Part shown: positions 6,460 through 13,560 of the stretch, in pieces | Position numbering within the stretch: the first letter of the stretch is position 1 | Layout of the letters: each line of letters starts with the position of its first letter | Origin: Anaerolineae bacterium | Lineage (GTDB): Bacteria; Chloroflexota; Anaerolineae; JAFGEY01 | Length of the DNA: 18,850 bases | NCBI GenBank assembly: GCA_016931365.1 | Contig: JAFGEY010000091.1 | Location: 1 to 18,850 of the forward strand | Direction of reading: 5' to 3' | Notes under the pieces: generated by a model | What the model was told of the DNA's origin: nothing | Seen by the model: the letters and a program-made list of their open reading frames with translations, nothing else | The model's database searches: none | Translations under genes and position numbers: made by a program

Positions 6460-9249
6460 ATGGCTCTGAGATTTCCCATTCGAGTACGTTTGAGGCTGCG
6501 TATGGGTGGGGTGTCGATCGCGCTGGCTGTGGCTGTTCTATGTGCTGTCGGTGCCTTGGGCCTGGTTCGGGATAGTACTGCCGCGCCGCCAATCGCTACA
6601 GCTATGCCAACTGCTGCATTCACGCCGCCGCGTGGCTACGATCCGCCGGCGCCGCCCGATCTTGTCCTCGCGGCAGATGGCGCGCAGCTCAAGATCGCCG
6701 ATCCGGACGGCTATCCGCGCATCGTCAAATTGTGGGGCGGCTACGATCCTGCTGTCGGGCTGGATTTTTATGCCCAATACGATCTGATCATCTCCAATGC
6801 GTTTACACCGGCACAAATTGCCGCGTTTCGCGCCCAAAATCCATCATTGCGCGTGCTCTATTCGGGCGTCGGCACCTATGACACCGACGACGGCCCCTTG
6901 GGCAGCCAGTGGATCAATGCTACCGCGCCGGATTGGCGTTTCGACTGTTTTTTGCGCGGTGCCAACCAGCAAGTGTTACGTGTGGCCGAGTGGAATCATG
7001 GCATGTTTAATATGAGCAACGATGCCTGCACCACGGCTATCGTCGATTATCTCATTTCGCAGTTCGATCTGGGCACGTATGACGGCGTCTTTTTCGACCG
7101 CATCAACCAACAGATCGCGCCGGACATCCTCGACGGCATCGACCTCGACCACGACTGGATCGTCGACAGCCGTGAATCGGTCAATGAGAAATATTGGCGG
7201 GGCACGCAACGCTTTCTGGATCAGGTGCGCACGCGCCTGCGTGCGGCGCTCGGACGCGAGCCGATCGTCGTCGGCAACGATGCGCCTTTGCACTATACCG
7301 ATCAGCTCAACGGGCGCGAATACGAGCTGCAAATCCGCGATATTTTGGATCACGGTCTCGATTGGCAGGGATTCAGATATAATTACGAGCAGTGGATGCA
7401 GGCCTCTCTGCAACCTCGCCTGACCCTGGTGATGAGCAACCCGCCGTACTGGATGCGTGCCAAGTATGGCCTGGGGGCAACGTACAGGATGCCCAAGGCG
7501 GTAATCGATGAGGCGGCCGCGTATTACCGGCGGATGCGCTTTGGCCTGACCACAGCATTGCTCGAAGGGGGATTGTACAGCTATGAGTTTGGCGACACTT
7601 GGCATGGCAATCCCTGGTGGTATGACGAGTTCGACGGCGCCGGGCTGGGCAAGGGCTACCTGGGCCAGCCGCTGGGCGAAGCCTATTACGCCTTGGGGTC
7701 GCTGACGACGGCAAATACGATTGCGAATCCGAGTTTTGAGTATCCGTCGCTGGCTCCATGGGGGCTGGTCACGCAAAACACGGCCCAGGCCGTGCTGGAC
7801 GCACCAGCGATCACCGATGCCCCAGATGGCACTGCTGCTGCGCGCATACAGGTCGCGCACAGTTGGAATACCGACGACGTGAGGCTGTCGCAAGTAGGTT
7901 TGCCGCTTATCCAGGGAACCAAGTATACCCTCTCTTTTTGGGCAAAGGCGCCGTCACCGCATTGGGTGCTCAAAGCCAAGGTGCATGCGCCGTGGAGCAT
8001 TGACTATTCATACGGGCTGAACGCTTCGATAGACCTGGGCACGAGCTGGCAGCGCTACTGGCTGACTTTTGCTGCCGGTGTAAATACAACGGAGGCCGTG
8101 CTTTCGCTCGGCGTGGGCAGTGGTACTGGTGAGGTGTGGATTGATCGGGTTTTCTTGCAAGAGGGAACCTTGCCTCTCGTGTTCCGGCGCGAATTTGAGC
8201 ATGGGATTGTGCTGTGCAACGCCTCTCAAACGCGGCAGACTGTTCCACTCGATGGCGCGTTCAGCAAGATCGACGGCGCGCAAGCGCCGCTGTCCAGTAT
8301 ACTAATCGATGACAGTGACGAAGCAACGGCCAATTTTATCAAGTACGGCGGATGGGGCGGAAAAACCGCGCGAGATGAGGATTGGGGATCGACTTTTGGC
8401 TATGCGCTGACCACAAGCGATCCGTACGGTTTCCAGAGCCAGGTGGTTTGGCAGCCGGCCATCGATTATGCCGGTCTCTATACCGTCTCCGCCTGGATCG
8501 CACCGCATGCCGAATGTACCGACACGATGACCTACACGATCCAGTACGCGGGTGGGGTAGTGCCTGTCGCAGTGAGTCAAGTAGTGATACAGGCCGGATG
8601 GGTGACATTGGGCGCGTTTCCCTTTCATGTGGGTTCGTCGGGGCGCGTCACCCTCAGCAACCTGACCCGGGCAACCTGGATCGTCGCCGACGCGCTCAAG
8701 TTCGAGTCGGTGGCGCGCTACAATGATGGCGCGCAGGTTTCCACGATTACGCTGGATGGACAGGACGGGATCATTTTGCTCGGCCAGCCGCAGCCCACGC
8801 TGATCTCGTTAAGCAAAACGGCCAGTCACGCCGTTCAATTCACCGGTCGGGTATTGACTTTTACCCTGATGCTGGCTCCGACTAAGGCCCTGACGCAGGT
8901 GCTGCCGGTGCGCGTGATCGATGCCAACCCGGCGCCTGCGTATTTGCAGGTGCTGACCTCGACGCTTTCCAGCGGTGTGATGTATAGCTCTGCAATAGAC
9001 AGCGTCATCTGGAATGGCGTGGTGTGGCCCGGAATGTCTGCCATTTCACTCCACTTTGCGGTCCAGGTGACGGATACGCTGCCGGTGCCAGACTATTGGC
9101 TCACCAACCGGGCGCAGGTTTTCCGTTGGGATCAGGCCGATGGCCCGGCGCTGGCTGACGCGTCTGTGTCAGTCCATCTGGTTCAATATTTGGATTTGCC
9201 GCCGAGGGCGTATCTGCCGTTGGTGCTGAAACAGTATGGGCCAGATTGA
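6460..9249 (+). CDS. Secreted multidomain protein with glycoside-hydrolase-like barrel, CBM-like, golvesin-like and DUF11-like regions
   Basis: A 929-residue exported protein. Residues 1-43 are a signal or anchor sequence (basic start, hydrophobic core about 17-36). About 85-420 is a putative glycoside-hydrolase-like (GHL15-like) barrel; markers are KLWGGYDP, DLIISNAF, RVLYSG, TYDGVFFDRIN (207-216) and GLYSYEFGDTWHGNPWW (371-387). About 421-570 is a CBM4/9-like sandwich starting NPSFEYPS. The stretch 575-612 (HGIVLCNASQTRQTVPLDG) looks like a GH C-terminal sandwich, broken by a golvesin-like domain (about 613-750) and resuming at DGAQVSTITLDGQDGIILLG (756-775). A DUF11-like region (about 783-908) precedes the tail PRAYLPLVLKQ. 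The start at 6460 has GGAGG (6447-6451) at normal spacing. It is probably surface-attached or released and acts on polysaccharide; no substrate is known. Confidence 0.75.
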   Translation: MALRFPIRVRLRLRMGGVSIALAVAVLCAVGALGLVRDSTAAPPIATAMPTAAFTPPRGYDPPAPPDLVLAADGAQLKIADPDGYPRIVKLWGGYDPAVGLDFYAQYDLIISNAFTPAQIAAFRAQNPSLRVLYSGVGTYDTDDGPLGSQWINATAPDWRFDCFLRGANQQVLRVAEWNHGMFNMSNDACTTAIVDYLISQFDLGTYDGVFFDRINQQIAPDILDGIDLDHDWIVDSRESVNEKYWRGTQRFLDQVRTRLRAALGREPIVVGNDAPLHYTDQLNGREYELQIRDILDHGLDWQGFRYNYEQWMQASLQPRLTLVMSNPPYWMRAKYGLGATYRMPKAVIDEAAAYYRRMRFGLTTALLEGGLYSYEFGDTWHGNPWWYDEFDGAGLGKGYLGQPLGEAYYALGSLTTANTIANPSFEYPSLAPWGLVTQNTAQAVLDAPAITDAPDGTAAARIQVAHSWNTDDVRLSQVGLPLIQGTKYTLSFWAKAPSPHWVLKAKVHAPWSIDYSYGLNASIDLGTSWQRYWLTFAAGVNTTEAVLSLGVGSGTGEVWIDRVFLQEGTLPLVFRREFEHGIVLCNASQTRQTVPLDGAFSKIDGAQAPLSSILIDDSDEATANFIKYGGWGGKTARDEDWGSTFGYALTTSDPYGFQSQVVWQPAIDYAGLYTVSAWIAPHAECTDTMTYTIQYAGGVVPVAVSQVVIQAGWVTLGAFPFHVGSSGRVTLSNLTRATWIVADALKFESVARYNDGAQVSTITLDGQDGIILLGQPQPTLISLSKTASHAVQFTGRVLTFTLMLAPTKALTQVLPVRVIDANPAPAYLQVLTSTLSSGVMYSSAIDSVIWNGVVWPGMSAISLHFAVQVTDTLPVPDYWLTNRAQVFRWDQADGPALADASVSVHLVQYLDLPPRAYLPLVLKQYGPD

Positions 9250-9342
9250 TGGAGATGAGAGCCGCCATAGATACCAGCGTTGTGGGCTGTTTGTACGTTG
9301 TCATCGCAGCGGTGTGGGAGGGGGCAAATGCGCACCGGGCTT

Positions 9343-10014
9343 TTATTCTACGGCCCGGGCAAACGTAAATGTGGTGGGTGAGCGGTGGACAGGCAAGACC
9401 AGCCGTGAGTATTGCTTGATCTGCACAACCAAGTCAGGATAGGCACGTTGCATCAGATCGAGCACACTGCCGGGGCGCAGCAGGGCTGTTTCCATCGTAT
9501 TAGGATCGCCGATGGCGTGAAATTGATAGGGCTGGCCGATCGACTGATCGTCGATCAGCAGTTGTTTGGCGCTATCGATGGACAGCGTTGAATGAATAAC
9601 CAGACGTAGGTCATTAACCGCGATTGCTTCTGCGCCGGCGTTGCGCAGCTCGTTGATCACATCTTGCATATCGAGAGCCGTAAGCGGCCCGTCGAGCATC
9701 AATTCGATGCCCGGCCCCGAGACTTCGACTGCCCCGTTGGCCACTTTGACCCGGTTCAGTTCGGCAACCAACTCTTCCAACACCGTTCCCTGGCTGTCGG
9801 TTTGGTAGGCTCGCTGTTGCTTTTCGATCGCGCTGATCTCGTTGCGCAGGCTTTGATTCGCAGTGACAAGCTCGCTGAGCAGGATCGCCTGTTCGTTGGA
9901 GGTAAAGGCGACTGTGCGCGCGCGACTTTGCGTGCGGATCTGGACAGCAACCAACATGCCGACCATCAGCATGAGTGCGAACAAAAAAAGCTGTGAAAGC
10001 ACGTTGCGTTTCAT
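9343..10014 (-). CDS. DUF881 family protein (second of a pair)
   Basis: A 223-residue protein of the DUF881 (YlxW/YlxX-like) family, whose function is unknown but which is commonly found near cell-division and envelope genes in Firmicutes, Actinobacteria and Chloroflexota. It has a short cytoplasmic N-terminus, a membrane helix (about 9-25), a coiled coil (about 40-85), and the DUF881 core with GPGIELMLDGP (about 100-110), ALDMQDVINELRNAGAEAIAVND (about 113-135) and QPYQFHAIGDPNTM (about 161-174). It lies 12 bp after the other DUF881 gene, so the two are likely co-transcribed. Its ribosome site is weak, suggesting coupling with the upstream gene. ATG at 10014 is the first in-frame start after that gene's stop. 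Confidence 0.88.
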   Translation of the reverse strand: MKRNVLSQLFLFALMLMVGMLVAVQIRTQSRARTVAFTSNEQAILLSELVTANQSLRNEISAIEKQQRAYQTDSQGTVLEELVAELNRVKVANGAVEVSGPGIELMLDGPLTALDMQDVINELRNAGAEAIAVNDLRLVIHSTLSIDSAKQLLIDDQSIGQPYQFHAIGDPNTMETALLRPGSVLDLMQRAYPDLVVQIKQYSRLVLPVHRSPTTFTFARAVE

Positions 10015-10026
10015 TATTTTTACAAA

Positions 10027-10737
10027 TCAACTTCCCGGCCGGGCATAGCGTTGAGGCAAACCGCCGTGATAAGCGGGCACGGTCATCATCTCAACCTGGA
10101 TCACATCCAGTTCGATGCCAAAGCGCTTTACGCGTTCCTTGATTTCGACCAGGTATCCGGGGTTGCGCAGGTGATCCTGCAATCGCATCGAATCTCCGAT
10201 GGCCCGAATTTTATACGGCGGGGAGAGCCGGGTATCATTGACCATCACCGTCGAACCGACGCAATAGATCGAGGTGGTGTTGACGATGCGCTCCCCGTTT
10301 ACTGAGATCGCTTCCGCGCCGGCCATCCACAATACATTGACCACGTCGCGAATATCATAGTCGTGAACGATGTATCCATCCGCATCGCCGCCTGCGGAGC
10401 GCGCCCCGTCGGCGAGGACGACGCGTATTCCCGGCCCGCGCAAGTCGGTCAGCCCAGCGCGCATCTTTTGCAAGGTCAGTTCTTGACGCACTTCAAGCAA
10501 AACTGATGTTTGTCCGGCGGCTTCTTGCTGTTGTTGGTTGAGTTGGGCGCGCAGATCGATGATCGTGCGTTTGAGTTCATCCTGTTCCAGTTCGAGTTCG
10601 TGGATAGTGTAACTGACCGGATCGAGTGGACTGATCGACTGCGCTGCAATGGTCGGCCACTGCACGCTGACCAAGATGCCCAGCAGGAGAGCGGCGATCA
10701 ACATTACCACTTGTTTGGTATTCCAACTCGATTTCAT
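10027..10737 (-). CDS. DUF881 family protein (first of a pair)
   Basis: A 236-residue paralogue of the following gene. Layout: N-terminal membrane helix (about 10-27), coiled coil (about 45-90, ELELEQDELKRTIIDLRAQL), DUF881 core with LRGPGIRVVLADGA (about 99-112), YDIRDVVNVLWMAGAEAISV (about 127-146) and SPPYKIRAIGDSMRL (about 173-187), then a proline-rich end. The core differs enough from the neighbour to make an ancient duplication rather than a recent copy. The start ATG at 10737 has only a weak GGA upstream. The divergent stretch 10738-10850 holds no clear promoter that I can defend. Function unknown; membrane and envelope location likely. Confidence 0.88.
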   Translation of the reverse strand: MKSSWNTKQVVMLIAALLLGILVSVQWPTIAAQSISPLDPVSYTIHELELEQDELKRTIIDLRAQLNQQQQEAAGQTSVLLEVRQELTLQKMRAGLTDLRGPGIRVVLADGARSAGGDADGYIVHDYDIRDVVNVLWMAGAEAISVNGERIVNTTSIYCVGSTVMVNDTRLSPPYKIRAIGDSMRLQDHLRNPGYLVEIKERVKRFGIELDVIQVEMMTVPAYHGGLPQRYARPGS

Positions 10738-10820
10738 AGGATTCCAAACTTACCAGAATCGTACGCCAGTATTCACAAATGGATATTTTTATCGGTGTGC
10801 ATTAGCCAATGTCGATCTGT

Positions 10821-10840
10821 GCTCCTGTGTTCAGAGGAGC
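10821..10840. other. Small hairpin upstream of the DUF881 pair
   Basis: GCTCCT (10821-10826) pairs with AGGAGC (10835-10840) around GTGTTCAG. No T-run follows. It lies between the terminator at 10851 and the DUF881 start; role unknown. Confidence 0.4.
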
Positions 10841-10850
10841 CATAGATAGA

Positions 10851-10876
10851 AAAAATGCACCACCGGGTGCATTTTC
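10851..10876. terminator. Two-way intrinsic terminator after the CARDB-like lipoprotein gene
   Basis: AAAAATGCACC (10851-10861) pairs with GGTGCATTTT (10866-10875) around ACCG. On the minus strand the stem is followed by TTTTTTC, so it ends the lipoprotein gene and separates it from the DUF881 pair. The plus strand also has TTTTC after the stem. Confidence 0.8.
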
Positions 10877-10896
10877 TCAACGTTGTGGATGTGATC

Positions 10897-11415
10897 TCAG
10901 GGTTGGGTGATCAACAGATCGTAATTCTTTTGATTGTTGATCAATCGGGTTTCGTCTTTGGCAGGATTGACATCTACCTGCAGGTGATACTCGTAACTCA
11001 GCGGGATATCGTTGTCTTTGAAATGGATGATCTTGATCTCTCCAGGCGCAATCGACGAGATGATTCCTGATTGTTTGAGAAATGGCGTCTGTTCCTGATC
11101 TTTGGACAGGCTGATTTGCACGGTGACGTCATTTTCTGTGGAGACGCCGGTGTTTTCCACAGCCACCAACAGGGTAATGCCCTCTCCTAGCTTTTTGCGC
11201 TCCATAATCTTGTTGTAATCGAGAGGCGGATCAAAATCAACTGCCAGGACAGCCAGATCGTGCTCCTGGATTTGTGGTTTGTTTGTTTCTTTGACCGGTT
11301 CAGACACGGCAGGCGTTCGGTCGATGACCTGAATCTGGATACAGCCGTTGAGCGCAAAAGCCGACAGGACCAAGAGAAGCAAGATCACAACCCTGAACCT
11401 ATTATCGGAAGACAT
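10897..11415 (-). CDS. Small CARDB-like lipoprotein
   Basis: A 172-residue predicted lipoprotein. Residues 1-25 carry a signal with lipobox ALNGC (C25). After a short charged linker, residues about 51-170 form one beta-sandwich domain resembling the CARDB/APHP-type Ig-like fold: HDLAVLAVDFDPP, then GEGITLLVAVENTGVSTENDVTVQISLSKD, IAPGEIKIIHFKDNDIP, and a final YHLQVDVNP...DETRLINNQKNYDL, whose DETxxxNN pattern is typical of CARDB repeats. Such domains usually mediate adhesion or protein contacts outside the cell. The start ATG 11415 follows AGGAGG with 5 nt spacing. A possible -10 box (TATAAT on the minus strand, 11454-11459) precedes it. No specific role can be assigned. Confidence 0.7.
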   Translation of the reverse strand: MSSDNRFRVVILLLLVLSAFALNGCIQIQVIDRTPAVSEPVKETNKPQIQEHDLAVLAVDFDPPLDYNKIMERKKLGEGITLLVAVENTGVSTENDVTVQISLSKDQEQTPFLKQSGIISSIAPGEIKIIHFKDNDIPLSYEYHLQVDVNPAKDETRLINNQKNYDLLITQP

Positions 11416-11453
11416 ATAGACCTCCTATGACACAAGATTGAGGTTGTTTTAGA

Positions 11454-11459
11454 ATTATA
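11454..11459 (-). promoter_or_regulatory. Possible -10 element for the CARDB-like lipoprotein gene
   Basis: TATAAT on the minus strand about 38 nt before the start. No good -35 hexamer lies 16-18 nt upstream. Confidence 0.35.
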
Positions 11460-11569
11460 CGTCGCAAGTCGGTCAGACCTGTCAGCGACCTTCCCCCGGT
11501 GAACAAAGCCAGTAAACAAACCTCGGTAACAGATAACGATCTTAGCGCAAACCGTTTGATTTGTCAAAT

Positions 11570-11591
11570 GTTGCGTGAAGGTTGCGTGAAG
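11570..11591. repeat. 11-bp tandem duplication GTTGCGTGAAG x2
   Basis: GTTGCGTGAAG occurs back to back at 11570-11580 and 11581-11591 in the 214-bp gap between two minus-strand genes. It probably arose by replication slippage. Confidence 0.85.
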
Positions 11592-11629
11592 GTCGATCTG
11601 GCACAGCTTGAGGATCCAGACAGTGTTTT

Positions 11630-12589
11630 TTATCGCTTTTCAAACGCCTCTACAAAATGCAGGAGGGTTTGCACGAGACGGGCACGCTCCTGCTGCGACG
11701 TCTCTTGCGCGCATAACCTCGCAGCTTGTTCCAGGTAGGCCAACAGTCGATAGACCTTGATCCGCTCCCAAAAGTGGGCTTTCATCTCAGCAGATTCGGT
11801 GTAACCATCCAGAAATCCCTTTTGGAATGACGGCTTGCCCTCAAAGCTCTGGTTGAACAGAGGGCTTATATCGTGCTCGGGACAGCTTCCGGTGGCCTGG
11901 GTCAGGTCTAGCACGCCGGTGATGTGATAGTCGGTGATGTTGAACTCGACGATGATGTTACTGGGGGTATAGTTGCCGTGGATCAGGCAGGCCCGGCTCT
12001 GAGTGAGGACGGTGGATGTCTCGAAAGTGTGTCGGATGTGCTCGGCGGCGGCGGGTTGAATCAACCCACCGGCTACGCAAGGGGTCAGGCAGCGGTCGGC
12101 CAGATCGAGGACAAAGGCTTTTTCCTGGTCGAACACGCCAGCCTCAGGCTCAAACAAGTTGCCAAATACCTCAAGTGGGATTTGGTGAATGTGTGCCAGA
12201 TAGCGGCCCATCTCATAGCCGATCGCTTCCAGCGCCCACTCGTCCATATCATCGAGCACGTCTGCCAGCGGTTGACCCGGCAGGCGGGTGTAGAGAATCC
12301 AGGGGACAGGTAGCAGCGTGCCCGAGTCGTCAAAATGAAGGATGCGCGGCACCGGGACGCCGGTTTCGGAGGTCAACAAATTGAGCAGGCGCGCTTCTTG
12401 CCAGGGTTTTTGATCGGTCATGTCCCGGTAGACCTTGATTGCCGCCTCTAGTGTGGGATTGCGGATTTTGAGATCGTAATTCTGGTTTTCGTGTATGCCA
12501 GGAAAGGGTTCGATGGAGATCAGAACGGCGTCTTGGAATACCTGACGAACCAAGGATAGGGCCTGTTCGGGAGTCACCGGAGCGCTCAT
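11630..12589 (-). CDS. Phosphotransferase (APH/choline-kinase-like fold) family protein with altered HGD motif
   Basis: A 319-residue protein of the aminoglycoside-phosphotransferase/choline-kinase-like fold. Visible features are a nucleotide-binding N-lobe with AAIKVYRD (about 49-56, likely ATP-lysine K52) and QEARLLNLL (E65), a hinge near PWILYTRLPGQPL (96-108), and the catalytic loop LIHGNYTPSNIIV (202-214). The usual Asp in HGD is Asn here (N206), while H204 and N211 are kept. The Mg-loop equivalent is VLDLTQA (226-232, D228). The substrate is unknown and kinase activity is doubtful because of N206. The start ATG 12589 has AGGAGGG with 4 nt spacing. It lies 94 bp after the phosphoesterase gene on the same strand, so co-transcription is possible. 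It is not evidence of antibiotic resistance. Confidence 0.8.
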   Translation of the reverse strand: MSAPVTPEQALSLVRQVFQDAVLISIEPFPGIHENQNYDLKIRNPTLEAAIKVYRDMTDQKPWQEARLLNLLTSETGVPVPRILHFDDSGTLLPVPWILYTRLPGQPLADVLDDMDEWALEAIGYEMGRYLAHIHQIPLEVFGNLFEPEAGVFDQEKAFVLDLADRCLTPCVAGGLIQPAAAEHIRHTFETSTVLTQSRACLIHGNYTPSNIIVEFNITDYHITGVLDLTQATGSCPEHDISPLFNQSFEGKPSFQKGFLDGYTESAEMKAHFWERIKVYRLLAYLEQAARLCAQETSQQERARLVQTLLHFVEAFEKR

Positions 12590-12683
12590 CGATCCCTCCT
12601 TTGTGTGGATGCCAACAAGTTCGCCCCACTCCGTGCAGGCTGTGGGGCTTCAAATGAGTGATGTGGAATTGGCCGCAATCAGA

Positions 12684-13418
12684 TTACCAGCCATATGAAA
12701 GGCGCACAATCAACCGCGATGGCAGATCAGCCTGATGCATCAAGGTCTGAGTTTTGACCAAATCATAAGAAACGCGACGATAGTCAAGCGTATTTGTTTC
12801 GGTATCTAGGATCGCATAACTGGCACGGGCATCGCCATCTCGCGGCTGTCCAACACTACCGGGATTGATGATCGCGCGTTCATTACCGAGCGAGTGCACC
12901 CCAGGTTCTACGAGTTGTTCTACCAGGCAGTCCGGTTTGCCGTTTTCGTTGGTGAGCCTAAAGATCACCGGGACGTGTGTGTGCCCAACCAGGCAATAGG
13001 TGGTGTTGAAATAGGCAAAGTTAAGGCTGGCCGACGACGGGTGGAGGATGTATTCCCAAACCGGCTTGCGTGGGCTGCCGTGAACGAGGGTGTATTGACC
13101 TTCAGCCAGACTGATTGGCAATTTTTTCAAATAGCTGAGGTTTTCAGGCTTGAGTTGGGACTGCGTCCACAACACGGCGGCTTTGGCTTCAGCGTTAAAA
13201 TCCTCGATGCTGGTTTTGTCCGTCGCTGCCCAGTCGTGGTTGCCAATGATGCATTTGACTCCCATCCCGCGCAGCAACTCGATGCACTCGTTGGGGCTCG
13301 GGCCATATCCCACCAGATCGCCCAGACACCATATCGGCAGGCCAGATGGCGCATCGGCGAGCACGGCTTCCAGAGCGGGCAGGTTGGAATGGATATCGGA
13401 GATGAGTAAACAGCGCAT
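12684..13418 (-). CDS. Calcineurin-like metallophosphoesterase (YfcE/MJ0936-like)
   Basis: A 244-residue two-metal phosphoesterase. The motifs occur in order: DIHSN (8-12), GDLVGYGP (33-40), GNHD (59-62), LVHGSP (111-116) and GHTH (145-148). NPGSVGQPRDGD (185-196) is the characteristic motif of the YfcE/MJ0936 branch. These enzymes hydrolyse phosphodiesters in vitro; natural substrates are usually unknown. The start is ATG 13418 with AAAGGA upstream; the frame runs 11 codons further to an ATG at 13451 with a weaker ribosome site. It is possibly co-transcribed with the phosphotransferase-like gene downstream. A TGGTATGAT (-10 like) lies about 100 nt upstream. Cytosolic. Confidence 0.9.
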   Translation of the reverse strand: MRCLLISDIHSNLPALEAVLADAPSGLPIWCLGDLVGYGPSPNECIELLRGMGVKCIIGNHDWAATDKTSIEDFNAEAKAAVLWTQSQLKPENLSYLKKLPISLAEGQYTLVHGSPRKPVWEYILHPSSASLNFAYFNTTYCLVGHTHVPVIFRLTNENGKPDCLVEQLVEPGVHSLGNERAIINPGSVGQPRDGDARASYAILDTETNTLDYRRVSYDLVKTQTLMHQADLPSRLIVRLSYGW

Positions 13419-13516
13419 ATCAATCCTTTTGGGTCTGGGGATCTCTGGCATTTTCCGAAAGTTCGATCCATACAGGTTTGCCAGAGGCCAGACGTTATTT
13501 GTGAAAATCTTGAGGT

Positions 13517-13525
13517 ATCATACCA
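13517..13525 (-). promoter_or_regulatory. Possible extended -10 promoter of the phosphoesterase gene
   Basis: On the minus strand the sequence TGGTATGAT gives an extended -10 (TG-N-TATGAT, box 13517-13522). No matching -35 is seen. It lies about 100 nt before the ATG at 13418. Confidence 0.35.
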
Positions 13526-13533
13526 TACTTTGA

Positions 13534-13556
13534 GGCTTTTGGCTAGTACAAAAGTC
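13534..13556. other. Hairpin just after the MFS transporter gene
   Basis: GGCTTTTG (13534-13541) pairs with CAAAAGTC (13549-13556) with a 7-nt loop and one G-U pair, 5 nt past the MFS stop. There is no clear T-run, so it is at best a weak terminator. Confidence 0.3.
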
Positions 13557-13560
13557 TCGT

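Noticed and set aside
9335..9358. Hairpin CCGGGC/GCCCGG at the end of the second DUF881 gene
   Set aside because: It overlaps the stop codon, has a 12-nt loop and no T-run on either strand, so I do not call it a terminator.
11630..12589. Aminoglycoside resistance gene
   Set aside because: The fold is shared with many non-resistance kinases, the catalytic Asp is replaced by Asn, and there is no mobile-element context.
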